Position numbers and translations under genes: made by a program. A stretch of DNA of 64,000 bases from Nocardia sp. BMG111209. GTDB lineage: Bacteria; Actinomycetota; Actinomycetes; Mycobacteriales; Mycobacteriaceae. The notes below the pieces were generated by a model. It was not told the origin of the DNA and did not search any database. It worked only from the letters and a program-made list of their open reading frames with translations. The stretch lies in contig NZ_KB907310.1 in NCBI RefSeq assembly GCF_000381925.1, positions 704,840-768,839 of the forward strand, in the 5' to 3' direction. Shown one piece after another: positions 8,555 through 16,953 of this stretch (position 1 is the first letter of the stretch; each line of letters begins with the position of its first letter).

Positions 8555-10056
8555 CACCGTCCGACCGCCCGTTCAGACAGAGGTGCCCCTTGCCGAACGA
8601 CTCGGAAAACCGTGTGGTGGAAGCCCGCCGCCAGATCCTGGAGTTCCGGCTCCCCGATCTCGGCGAGGGTTTGGCCGACGCGGAGTTGATCTCCTGGGCC
8701 GTGGCGGTCGGTGACGCCGTCGAGCTCAATCAGACCATCGCCGAGGTGGAGACGGCCAAGGCGCAGGTGGCGCTGCCCAGCCCGTTCGCCGGTGAGGTGG
8801 TGGAACTGCTCGCCGAGCCCGGCGACACCGTCGCCGTGGGCGCCGCGCTGATCCGGGTGGCCGCCTCGGACGCGGCGCCGGGTCCGTCGTCACCGGACGC
8901 GGTCGCGTCCCGGGGTGGCCGCGCAGAATCCGTGAACAGCGAATCCGACGGCGCCGCAACCGATTCCGGTGGCAGGCGCGCGATACTGGTCGGTTACGGC
9001 CCGGAGGAGGAGACGGCCTCCCGCCGCGGCCGCCCACCGGTGAGCGGATCCGGCGGCCCAGCGGTGAGCCGATCGGATGACACGGAGATGCCCGCGTACC
9101 CCGAGTTCGCGACCCGGCAGGCCGCCACCCCCGCGGCCCGCAAACTCGGCCGGGAACTCGGTATCGATCTCGCCGTCGTGGCCGGCTCCGGCCCGGGTGG
9201 CGCGGTCACCGTGGAAGATGTGCGGCAGGCCGTTCCGGTCTCCCAGCCGATGAATCGCGCTCGCCCCGTCGACGATCCGGACGCTCGGGCGGCCGCTCCG
9301 GCGCCGCCGGCCATGCGGCCCGAGGACGGCGGCCCGGCCCGGCCGGCCCCCGTCGAGCGCGAGACCCGGATCCCGGTCAGCGGCGTCCGCAAGCGCACCG
9401 CGGCGGCGATGGTCACCAGTTCCCACACCATTCCGCAGGCCAGCGCGTTCGTGACCACCGATTTCACCGCGTCGATGGAGTTGCTGGACCATCTGCGCAA
9501 CACGGCCTCCTTCAGCGGCCTCAGCCTGACGCCGCTGGCGCTGACCGCCAAGGCCGCGCTCGCCGCGATGGCGGAATTCCCGGGCATCAACTCGTTCTGG
9601 GACGAGGAGAACCGGGAGATCGTCACCAAGCACTATGTGAACCTGGGTATCGCGGTCGCCACCGACCGCGGGCTGCTGGTGCCGAACGTCAAGGAGGCGC
9701 AGACGCTGAGCCTGCGCGATCTGTGCCGCGACATCGGCTGGGTGGCCGAGATGTCGCGCTCCGGCGCCGCCACCCCCGCGGATCTGATCGGCGGCACCTT
9801 CACCATCAGCAACGTCGGGGTCTTCGGCGTGGATATCGGTGTGCCGCTGGTGAATCCGGGCGAGGGCGCGATCCTGTGCCTCGGCTCGATCCGCAAGCGG
9901 CCGTGGGTCTACCGCGACGAACCGGCGGTGCGCTGGGTCACCACGCTGGGCCTGAGCTTCGACCACCGGATGATCGACGGCGAACTGGGCTCCCGATTCC
10001 TGTCGACCGTGGCGTCGCTGCTGGAGGATCCGCTGACGCTGCTCGGCCGGGTCTGA
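8551..10056 (+). CDS. bkdC: Branched-chain 2-oxoacid dehydrogenase E2 component (dihydrolipoyl acyltransferase)
   Basis: A protein of about 501 residues. An N-terminal lipoyl domain (about 28-105) has its lipoyl lysine in ETAKAQV (Lys70). A long Ala/Pro/Gly/Ser linker leads to a peripheral-subunit-binding domain (about 192-228, TPAARKLGRELGIDLAVVAG), and a second linker leads to the catalytic core (about 275-501) with the DHRMIDG motif (His472, Asp476). It transfers the branched acyl group from lipoate to CoA. Two starts are possible: GTG 8551, overlapping the bkdB stop, or TTG 8590, which has AGAGGTG upstream and would give 488 residues. Length and single lipoyl domain match actinobacterial E2 proteins. 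Confidence 0.87.
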   Translation: MTPSDRPFRQRCPLPNDSENRVVEARRQILEFRLPDLGEGLADAELISWAVAVGDAVELNQTIAEVETAKAQVALPSPFAGEVVELLAEPGDTVAVGAALIRVAASDAAPGPSSPDAVASRGGRAESVNSESDGAATDSGGRRAILVGYGPEEETASRRGRPPVSGSGGPAVSRSDDTEMPAYPEFATRQAATPAARKLGRELGIDLAVVAGSGPGGAVTVEDVRQAVPVSQPMNRARPVDDPDARAAAPAPPAMRPEDGGPARPAPVERETRIPVSGVRKRTAAAMVTSSHTIPQASAFVTTDFTASMELLDHLRNTASFSGLSLTPLALTAKAALAAMAEFPGINSFWDEENREIVTKHYVNLGIAVATDRGLLVPNVKEAQTLSLRDLCRDIGWVAEMSRSGAATPADLIGGTFTISNVGVFGVDIGVPLVNPGEGAILCLGSIRKRPWVYRDEPAVRWVTTLGLSFDHRMIDGELGSRFLSTVASLLEDPLTLLGRV

Positions 10057-10085
10057 GGCCGCTCACGAGAATCGACAGCGCGGGC

Positions 10086-10508
10086 TCAGGTCAGCGTTTC
10101 GGCAGCTTCGCGGATGACGGCGGGGATCTCGACCGGTTTGCGCGTCAGCTCGTCGACGTAGACGTGCACGAACCGGCCGGTCGCCGCCGCTTCCAGCCGG
10201 TCGCCGTCCTCGCGGAAGACGGCGAGGTCGTAGGTGATGCTCGAGTGGCCGAGGCGGGCGATGCGCAGGCCGACGCGCAGCCGGTCGGGGAAGCTCAGCG
10301 AGCCGAGGAACTTGCAGGAGGTCTCGGCGACCACGCCGATGGCGGGCAGGTCGCGGATATCGGTGCCGGTGGCGTGCATCAGCCAGGCGTTGACCGCGGT
10401 GTCGAAGTACGAGTAGTAGGTCACGTTGTTCACGTGGCCGTAGTGATCGTTGTCGGCCCACCGGGTCGGGACCGGCCAGAGCACCGGGTAGTCGTCCTGC
10501 GTCGTCAC
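10086..10508 (-). CDS. Hot-dog acyl-CoA thioesterase (4HBT/YbgC-like)
   Basis: A 140-residue single hot-dog domain. The N-terminal catalytic signature DNDHYGHVNNVTYYSYFD holds the Asp and the G-H-V-N-N loop of 4-hydroxybenzoyl-CoA thioesterase-like enzymes, followed by the long central helix and strands ending in FVHVYVDELTRKPVEIP. It probably releases CoA from short or aromatic acyl-CoAs. It is convergent with the E2 gene (29-nt gap) and divergent from icmF. The GTG at 10508 is preceded at 7 nt by TATTGT on the minus strand, without a ribosome binding site, which suggests a leaderless mRNA. Its place between bkd and icmF suggests, but does not show, a branched-chain acyl-CoA substrate. Confidence 0.85.
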   Translation of the reverse strand: MTTQDDYPVLWPVPTRWADNDHYGHVNNVTYYSYFDTAVNAWLMHATGTDIRDLPAIGVVAETSCKFLGSLSFPDRLRVGLRIARLGHSSITYDLAVFREDGDRLEAAATGRFVHVYVDELTRKPVEIPAVIREAAETLT

Positions 10509-10515
10509 CAGGCCG

Positions 10516-10521
10516 ACAATA
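10516..10521 (-). promoter_or_regulatory. -10-like box for leaderless thioesterase gene
   Basis: Minus-strand TATTGT, 7 nt before the GTG at 10508, with no Shine-Dalgarno between. It fits a leaderless start. Confidence 0.45.
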
Positions 10522-10635
10522 GCGGCCCGCCCCGCGGACGCGCGTCGCGCATTGCGTGCCGAGGGGGTCCTGCACTAGATTTACTTTGACGTCCTACTAT
10601 TGGGATGGCAACTGATGCACGGTGTGGAGGTAACC

Positions 10636-13600
10636 ATGACCGACCTACATGTACCGGTGCATCCGGTACGTTTCGTCACCTCGGCGGCGCTCTTCGACGG
10701 GCACGACGCGGCGATCAACATCATGCGGCGGATCCTGCAGGCGCAGGGCGCCGAGGTGATCCACCTCGGGCACAACCGGGCCGTCCACGAGGTGGTCGAC
10801 GCGGTCCTCAGCGAGGACGTGCAGGGGGTGGCGGTCAGCTCCTATCAGGGCGGGCACGTCGAATACTTCGAATATCTCGCGGCGGCGCTGCGCGAGGCCG
10901 GCGCCGGGCACGTGCGGATCTTCGGCGGCGGCGGCGGCGTCATCGTGCCGGGGGAGATCGCCCGGCTCGCCGAGTCCGGGGTGCGCATCTTCTCTCCCGA
11001 AGACGGCCAGCGGCTCGGTCTGCCCGGCATGATCAACGAGCTGGTCCGGGACTGCGACGTGGACCTCGCGCAGCAGCCGGTGCCCGTGACCGCGACGCTC
11101 GCGGGGGAGCGCACCGCGCTGGCCCGCACCCTCACCTGCCTGCAACAGGACACCCTGCCCGCCGACGACCTCGCCGCGCTGACCGCCGCCACGGCCGGCC
11201 GGACCGTGCCGGTTCTCGGCATCACCGGTACCGGCGGCTCGGGTAAATCCTCGCTGACCGACGAACTGGTCCGCCGGCTGCGCACCGATCAGCAGGACAA
11301 ACTGCGCGTGGCCGTGCTGGCCGTCGACCCCACCCGCCGCCGCGGCGGCGGCGCGCTGCTCGGCGACCGGATCCGGATGAACGCGCTGGACGCCGGCCAC
11401 ACCTACTTCCGCTCGCTGGCCACCCGCGGCGCACACGAACTGCCGACCAATATCGACGCGATGATCCTGGCCTGCAAGGCCGCCGGATACGACCTGGTGA
11501 TCCTGGAGACGCCGGGTATCGGCCAGGGCGACGCGGCCATCGTCGACCACGTCGACGTCGCGCTGTACGTGATGACCCCGGAATTCGGCGCCGCCTCCCA
11601 GCTGGAGAAGATCGACATGCTGGATTTCGCGGATGTGGTGGCGATCAACAAGTTCGAGCGGCGCGGGGCCGCCGACGCGCTGCGCGACGTATCGCGGCAG
11701 CTGATCCGCAACCGGGAGGCCTTCGGCGCCGCGCCGGAGGATATGCCGGTGTTCGGCACCAGCGCCGCCACCTTCAACGACGACGGCGTCACGGCGCTGT
11801 ACCAGCATCTGATCGGTCTGCTCGGCGAGCGCGGGCTGCCACTGGAACCGGGTGCGCTGCCGCGCGTGGATGTGCGGGCCTCGACCAGATTCGCCCAGCT
11901 CATCCCGCCCGCCCGGGTGCGCTACCTGGCGGAGATCGCCGATACCGTGCGCGGCTATCACGCCGAGACGGCGCGGCAGGTGATCGCCGCACAGCGGGTG
12001 CAGCGGTTCGACGCGGTGCTCGCGGAACTCGGCGCGGGAGACGAGATCGGTTCCGCCGCAGCGCGATCCGGTGATGCGGTGGCGCACGCGCCGGTCGCCG
12101 CCGAAACCGCGGCCGCGACCGCGGCGGTGGGAAGGTTGCTGGCGCAGGCCCGCACCGAGCTGACCCCCGGCAATGCCGCGCTGCTCGACGGCTGGCCCGT
12201 GGTGGCCGAGTCGTACCTCGGCGAGGAGCAGGTGGTGCGGGTGCGCGACCGCGAACTGCGGACCGCGCTGCGGCGAACCACGTTGTCCGGCAGTTCGATT
12301 CCGCGCGTGTCGCTGCCACGCTACACCGATCACGGTGAGCTGCTGCGATTCCTGCGCGCGGAGCATCTGCCGGGCCGATTCCCGTTCACCGCAGGGGTTT
12401 TCCCGTTCAAGCGGGACAACGAGGATCCGGCGCGGATGTTCGCCGGCGAGGGCGATCCGTTCCGCACCAACCGGCGGTTCCGGGTGCTGTCCGAGCATTC
12501 CGACGCGAAACGCCTGTCCACGGCGTTCGATTCGGTGACCCTGTACGGTCACGATCCGGCCGAGCGGCCCGACATCTACGGTAAGGTCGGCACCTCCGGG
12601 GTCTCGGTGGCCTCGCTGGACGATATGAAGGCGCTCTACGACGGGTTCGACCTCTCCGCGCCGACCACCTCGGTGTCGATGACCATCAACGGGCCGGCGC
12701 CGACCATGCTCGCCTTCTTCCTGAACACGGCGATCGATCAAGCGCTGCAACGATTCTCGGAATCCGAGGGGCGCGCGCCGACCGCGGACGAGACTGCCGC
12801 GCTGCGCGCGCGGACCCTGGCCACCGTGCGCGGCACCGTGCAGGCCGACATCCTCAAGGAGGATCAGGGCCAGAACACCTGCATCTTCTCCACCGAGTTC
12901 AGCCTGCGCATGATGGCCGACATCCAGGAATGGTTCGTGCGCAACGGGGTTCGCAACTTCTACTCGGTGTCGATCTCCGGCTATCACATCGCCGAGGCCG
13001 GGGCGAATCCGATCAGCCAGCTCGCCTTCACCCTCGCCAACGGATTCACCTATGTGGAGGCGTATCTCGCGCGCGGGATGCACATCGACGAGTTCGCGCC
13101 CAACCTGTCCTTCTTCTTCTCCAACGGCATGGATCCGGAGTATTCGGTGATCGGCCGGGTGGCGCGGCGGATCTGGGCGGTCGCCATGCGCGACAAGTAC
13201 GGGGCCGACGAACGCTCGCAGAAGCTCAAGTACCACGTCCAGACCTCCGGCCGCTCGCTGCACGCCCAGGAGATGAACTTCAACGACATCCGCACCACGC
13301 TGCAGGCGCTGATCGCGATCTACGACAACTGCAACAGCCTGCACACCAACGCCTACGACGAGGCGGTCACCACCCCGACCGAGGAGTCGGTGCGGCGCGC
13401 GCTGGCGATCCAGTTGATCATCAACAAGGAGTGGGGTCTCGCGGTCAACGAGAATCCGCTGCAGGGCAGTTTCATCATCGAGGAGCTGACCGATCTGGTC
13501 GAGGAGGCGGTCCTCGCCGAATTCGAGCGGATCTCCGAGCGCGGCGGCGTGCTGGGTGCGATGGAGACCGGCTATCAGCGCGGCCGCATCCAGGACGAGT

Positions 13601-13926
13601 CCATGCGGTACGAACATCGCAAGCACGACGGCACGCTGCCCATCGTCGGGGTCAACACCTTCCGCAACCCGCACGGGGAGGAGCACCGGGAGCTCGAACT
13701 GGCCCGCGGCACCGAGGCCGAGAAGCAGTCCCAGTTGCAGCGGACCCAGGACTTCCGGCAGCAGCACCGGGACGAGGCGCATGCCGCCCTGGCCCGCCTG
13801 GAGGCCGCGGCCCGCGGTGACGACAACGTCTTCGCGGTCCTGATGGACGCCGCGCGCGTCTGCACCCTGCAGCAGGTCACCGACGCCTTCTTCACCGTCG
13901 GGGGGCAGTACCGCCGCAACGTCTGA
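10636..13926 (+). CDS. icmF: Fused isobutyryl-CoA mutase (IcmF)
   Basis: A 1096-residue fusion of three parts. Residues 10-140 are a B12-binding domain (FDGHDAA with His23, SSYQGGH, and a run of five glycines at 97-101). Residues 190-400 are a MeaB-type G-protein chaperone with P-loop GTGGSGKSS at about 198. From about 560 to the end is the acyl-CoA mutase barrel. The two substrate-contact positions that separate isobutyryl-CoA mutase from methylmalonyl-CoA mutase read Phe589 (TAGVFPF) and Gln746 (GQNT), as in IcmF. It interconverts isobutyryl-CoA and n-butyryl-CoA using adenosylcobalamin. ATG 10636 follows GGAGG at 10626-10630; in-frame starts at 10600 and 10615 lie upstream of that site. 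Confidence 0.93.
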   Translation: MTDLHVPVHPVRFVTSAALFDGHDAAINIMRRILQAQGAEVIHLGHNRAVHEVVDAVLSEDVQGVAVSSYQGGHVEYFEYLAAALREAGAGHVRIFGGGGGVIVPGEIARLAESGVRIFSPEDGQRLGLPGMINELVRDCDVDLAQQPVPVTATLAGERTALARTLTCLQQDTLPADDLAALTAATAGRTVPVLGITGTGGSGKSSLTDELVRRLRTDQQDKLRVAVLAVDPTRRRGGGALLGDRIRMNALDAGHTYFRSLATRGAHELPTNIDAMILACKAAGYDLVILETPGIGQGDAAIVDHVDVALYVMTPEFGAASQLEKIDMLDFADVVAINKFERRGAADALRDVSRQLIRNREAFGAAPEDMPVFGTSAATFNDDGVTALYQHLIGLLGERGLPLEPGALPRVDVRASTRFAQLIPPARVRYLAEIADTVRGYHAETARQVIAAQRVQRFDAVLAELGAGDEIGSAAARSGDAVAHAPVAAETAAATAAVGRLLAQARTELTPGNAALLDGWPVVAESYLGEEQVVRVRDRELRTALRRTTLSGSSIPRVSLPRYTDHGELLRFLRAEHLPGRFPFTAGVFPFKRDNEDPARMFAGEGDPFRTNRRFRVLSEHSDAKRLSTAFDSVTLYGHDPAERPDIYGKVGTSGVSVASLDDMKALYDGFDLSAPTTSVSMTINGPAPTMLAFFLNTAIDQALQRFSESEGRAPTADETAALRARTLATVRGTVQADILKEDQGQNTCIFSTEFSLRMMADIQEWFVRNGVRNFYSVSISGYHIAEAGANPISQLAFTLANGFTYVEAYLARGMHIDEFAPNLSFFFSNGMDPEYSVIGRVARRIWAVAMRDKYGADERSQKLKYHVQTSGRSLHAQEMNFNDIRTTLQALIAIYDNCNSLHTNAYDEAVTTPTEESVRRALAIQLIINKEWGLAVNENPLQGSFIIEELTDLVEEAVLAEFERISERGGVLGAMETGYQRGRIQDESMRYEHRKHDGTLPIVGVNTFRNPHGEEHRELELARGTEAEKQSQLQRTQDFRQQHRDEAHAALARLEAAARGDDNVFAVLMDAARVCTLQQVTDAFFTVGGQYRRNV

Positions 13927-14058
13927 CCGGTTCGTGGCCCGCCCGTCGCTCGTACTCTGGACAGTATGCAAGCGATCGATCGGCCCGACCTGCGGCGATC
14001 GGCCCCGGGACCATGGGGCGATCGCCGATCGGACGGGTAGCCGGACGAAAGGGGCGGT

Positions 14059-15144
14059 ATGGACCTCGCGGGAATCAGCGTCGTGGACGCCCACATCCAC
14101 CAGTGGGATCCACTCGGGACGCCCAGGGAGTTCAGCGCCGCCGCCAAGCTGCTGCGCTACCTGCCGCTGCCGGCCGACTTCGCCACCCGGCTGACGCCGA
14201 AGCGGGATCGGGAGTTCATCGCCGACCCCAGCGCCTATCTGCACCCGTACCTGCCCGCCGACTACCGCTCCGACGCCGGTGAGGTGCCGGTGGAGGCGCT
14301 GGTGCACATCGAGGTGGAATGGGCCGGGCGGGCGCCGGCGGCCAAGGCCGACGAGACCCGCTGGGTCGCGAGCCTGCCGTTCGGCGTCGACACGCCCGCC
14401 CTCGGGGCGATCATCGGCGGCGGCGATCCGAGCCGCCTCGGCTTCGCCGACCTGGTCGACGCGCACCGCTCGGCATCACCGCTGGTCCGGGGCATCCGCA
14501 CGATGGTCGCCCACCACCCGGACCCCGGCGTCCGCTCCTTCGCGGAGGTGCCGGGCGTCCTCACCTCCTCCGGATTCCTGAACGGATTCGGGGTGCTCGC
14601 CGACCGCGACCTGCTGTTCGAGGCCTGGGTGTACTCGCATCAGCTGCCGGAGGTGACTGCCCTGGCACAACGGTTCCCCGAGGTGACCATCGTGCTCGAC
14701 CACCTCGGGACCCCCGCGGGCATCTTCGGCCCGGTCGGCCGCACCACCGGCGCCGATGCCGCCGCGCGGCGCGAATTGTTCGGCCGCTGGCGCGAGGACC
14801 TCGCCACCCTGGCCGCCCAGCCGAACGTGCTGGCCAAGGTCAGCGGCCTGGCGATGCCCATCCTCGGCCATCCGGTCCCGGTCCGCGGCAACCCGACCCC
14901 GGTAGCGGCTCTGCTGGAACGCGTCGCGCCGCTGCTGCACCACGCCTTCGACGTCTTCGGCGCGCAACGCCTGATCTGGGGCTCGAACTTCCCGATCGAC
15001 AAACCGATCACCAGCATCGCCGACAGTGCCCAGGTGGTCGTCGACGTGCTGGCCGACCGCGGTGGCAGCGCCGTCGAGCTGGACCAGGTCTTCCGCACCA
15101 ACGCACAGAGCGTCTACGCGATCGACGCCGCCCTACTGGCCTGA
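14059..15144 (+). CDS. Amidohydrolase-2 family (TIM-barrel) hydrolase or decarboxylase
   Basis: A 361-residue protein. It begins with the first-strand metal motif DAHIHQWDP (residues 10-18) typical of the amidohydrolase-2 family, continues with conserved VLDHLGTP (about 213) and ends with the last-strand motif WGSNFPIDKP (about 311), where the Asp/Asn-Phe-Pro pattern is usual. Relatives include lactonases and aromatic acid decarboxylases. The start ATG follows a GAAAGGGG stretch. It lies 132 nt after icmF on the same strand, so co-transcription is possible but not clear. The substrate cannot be assigned. It converges on the minus-strand operon ending at 15343. Confidence 0.8.
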   Translation: MDLAGISVVDAHIHQWDPLGTPREFSAAAKLLRYLPLPADFATRLTPKRDREFIADPSAYLHPYLPADYRSDAGEVPVEALVHIEVEWAGRAPAAKADETRWVASLPFGVDTPALGAIIGGGDPSRLGFADLVDAHRSASPLVRGIRTMVAHHPDPGVRSFAEVPGVLTSSGFLNGFGVLADRDLLFEAWVYSHQLPEVTALAQRFPEVTIVLDHLGTPAGIFGPVGRTTGADAAARRELFGRWREDLATLAAQPNVLAKVSGLAMPILGHPVPVRGNPTPVAALLERVAPLLHHAFDVFGAQRLIWGSNFPIDKPITSIADSAQVVVDVLADRGGSAVELDQVFRTNAQSVYAIDAALLA

Positions 15145-15148
15145 CCGA

Positions 15149-15165
15149 GCGCCGGTCGTCGGCGC
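15149..15165. terminator. Short GC hairpin between convergent genes
   Basis: GCGCCG and CGGCGC are perfect 6-bp arms with a 5-nt loop, just after the amidohydrolase stop. There is no U-tract. It may act as a weak U-less terminator. The remainder of 15166-15342 shows nothing I can name. Confidence 0.25.
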
Positions 15166-15342
15166 CGTCTGCGAGCTGCTGACCGTCGGCGACGCCGGTA
15201 GGGATCGGCGGCAGTTGTGGGGATGTCCGTGCCTGCCGGGACCGCCGGTCGTCGACACCGGTGCGGTGCCGGCGCTGCGTGGCCGCGGTGATGTGGTGCG
15301 TGTGGCTCGGTCGGCTCGGCCGAATGGTGTTGTGCCGGTGCG

Positions 15343-16122
15343 CTACTCGGTCCGGTGGTGGACGGCGGCGGCGAGGGCGGCGGTCAGTTCGGCGTGGGCG
15401 GTGACCAGGGACGGGCCGTACCAGGTGAGGGCGCGGCCGGCGACGAGTGCCACCGGGAGGTCCGGGAAGGCTTCCGGGCCATCGGTTTTCGTGAAGACGT
15501 ACGGTTCGTCGGGGAGTACCGCCAGGTCGACGTTCGCCGTCAGTTCGGCGTCGGACACGGTGGGATAGCGCTCGGGGCGGTCGGCGTGCACCAGGTGCAG
15601 GCCGAGGCGGCGGGCCAGGTCGCCGGTGAAGGTGTCGCGGCCGACGACCATCCACGGATTGCGCCAGATCGGAATCACCGCGCGCACAGCGGGTTTCGGT
15701 GGGGGTACGGACCAGATCCGTTCCGCCTCGGTCAGCCAGGGCGGGAGCGGCACCGCGAGCGCGGTGCCGAACAGGTTCGCCAGGGCGGTGCAGGCCTCGT
15801 CCAGGGTGGTGATCCTGGTGACCCACACCGGAATTCCCGCCGCGCGCAGCCGGTCCACGTCCAGGCGGCGGTTCTCCTCCTGATTGCAGACCACCAGATC
15901 CGGGGCGAGCGCCACGATCCGGCGCACATTCGGATTCTTGGTGCCGCGCACTCGTTCCACCGCCAGGCCGGTCGGGTGGGTGCACCAGTCGGTGGCGGCG
16001 ATCAGTACCTCGGGGCAGGTCGCGGTGATGGCCTCGGTCAGCGACGGAACCAGCGACACCACCCGCCGCGCGGGGCGGGGGATCGGTACCGGTGTGCCCA
16101 GATCGTCCACCGGATCGGTCAC
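15343..16122 (-). CDS. Cytosolic helical-backbone metal-receptor (BtuF/FecB fold) protein
   Basis: A 259-residue protein with the fold signature of periplasmic cobalamin/siderophore-binding proteins: RRVVSLVPSLTEAITATCP near the N-terminus, then APDLVVCNQEENRRLDVDRL and AAGIPVWVT. It has no signal peptide, lipobox or membrane segment, so it should stay in the cytosol. The GTG start at 16122 overlaps the stop codon of the SWIM gene by 4 nt (GTGA), which places it as third gene of the helicase-SWIM operon. No ABC permease or ATPase accompanies it. Whether it binds a corrinoid, another ligand or none is unknown; the operon position argues against simple uptake. Confidence 0.8.
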   Translation of the reverse strand: MTDPVDDLGTPVPIPRPARRVVSLVPSLTEAITATCPEVLIAATDWCTHPTGLAVERVRGTKNPNVRRIVALAPDLVVCNQEENRRLDVDRLRAAGIPVWVTRITTLDEACTALANLFGTALAVPLPPWLTEAERIWSVPPPKPAVRAVIPIWRNPWMVVGRDTFTGDLARRLGLHLVHADRPERYPTVSDAELTANVDLAVLPDEPYVFTKTDGPEAFPDLPVALVAGRALTWYGPSLVTAHAELTAALAAAVHHRTE

Positions 16123-16895
16123 GGCCGGTCCTCCAATGCCCGGTAGATCGCGCGCAGATCGCGCAGGCCCGCCTCGGCGGTGCGCTCGTCCGCGGCGGTC
16201 GCGCGCAGGGCCTGGCGCAGCGGGATCGGATCGAGATCGTCTATGGCGGTGCGGAATTCGGGCGTGGGCAGGGCGGGCAGGGCGATGTTCTCGCCGTACA
16301 GGTCGTCGGAAACCGTGGGGCCGCTGTCGCGTTCGACGCCGCCGATGAGGGTGTCCAGGTCGAGGCCGCGCAGGGTGAGCATCACCGCGGGTTCCTCGTC
16401 GAGGCGTTCCGCGATGATGTAGCAGAGTGCGGCGACATGTTTGCAGGGCCAGCCGGAATCCGGGCAGGTGCAGGAGAAGTCGAGTTCGGCGGCGGTGCCG
16501 GGCAGCAGCATCGGGCCCAGTTCGGGCGGCAGGGTGCCGGAGGCGAGCTGCGCGAGCATGCCGGGGGTGGCGCGGACCAGGTCGATCACCTCGTCGAGGC
16601 GCTCGTCGCGCAGCTGCCGCAGCGTCAGCACCGCGGTGAAGGGCCGGGGCTGGCTGCCCTGCACCTCCGCGGCCACCGTGCCGGGTTCGAGGTGATAACT
16701 CACCACCTGGCCCGCGCGGGCATAGGAGCGGCCGCGCGTGAGCCGGCCCGCATCGGCGACCTGTTCGATCGCGTCCAGAAAGGCGCGGCCCCACCAACTC
16801 CGGGCGAAGGACGCGCCACGGCGGCTCCGGGACCGCACCCCGCCGTGCACCGGAATGCGCTTGCCGTACTTGCTGTAATCCTCGACCGGACTCAT
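16119..16895 (-). CDS. SWIM zinc-finger protein
   Basis: A 258-residue protein. The SWIM motif C-x-C-x6-C-x-H is complete: Cys142, Cys144, Cys151 and His153 in CTCPDSGWPCKHVAALCY. The N-terminal part has a basic RSRSRRGASFARSWWGRAFL segment typical of actinobacterial SWIM proteins encoded next to SNF2 helicases. SWIM domains bind zinc and mediate contacts with DNA or proteins. It is the middle gene of a three-gene minus-strand operon: 58 nt after the helicase gene and overlapping the next gene by 4 nt. A joint role with the helicase in DNA repair or remodelling is inferred from the pairing. Confidence 0.88.
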   Translation of the reverse strand: MSPVEDYSKYGKRIPVHGGVRSRSRRGASFARSWWGRAFLDAIEQVADAGRLTRGRSYARAGQVVSYHLEPGTVAAEVQGSQPRPFTAVLTLRQLRDERLDEVIDLVRATPGMLAQLASGTLPPELGPMLLPGTAAELDFSCTCPDSGWPCKHVAALCYIIAERLDEEPAVMLTLRGLDLDTLIGGVERDSGPTVSDDLYGENIALPALPTPEFRTAIDDLDPIPLRQALRATAADERTAEAGLRDLRAIYRALEDRP

Positions 16896-16953
16896 ACCGC
16901 GGTGTCACCTGCCCCGTTGCCGATGCCGTGGCCTACCCGTGCCGCTCGACCGT

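Noticed and set aside
10645..14466. A 1273-codon open frame on the minus strand opposite icmF
   Set aside because: It is a mirror of the high-GC codon pattern of icmF. Its translation is rich in Arg, His, Gln and Gly without domains, and icmF is recognisable throughout.
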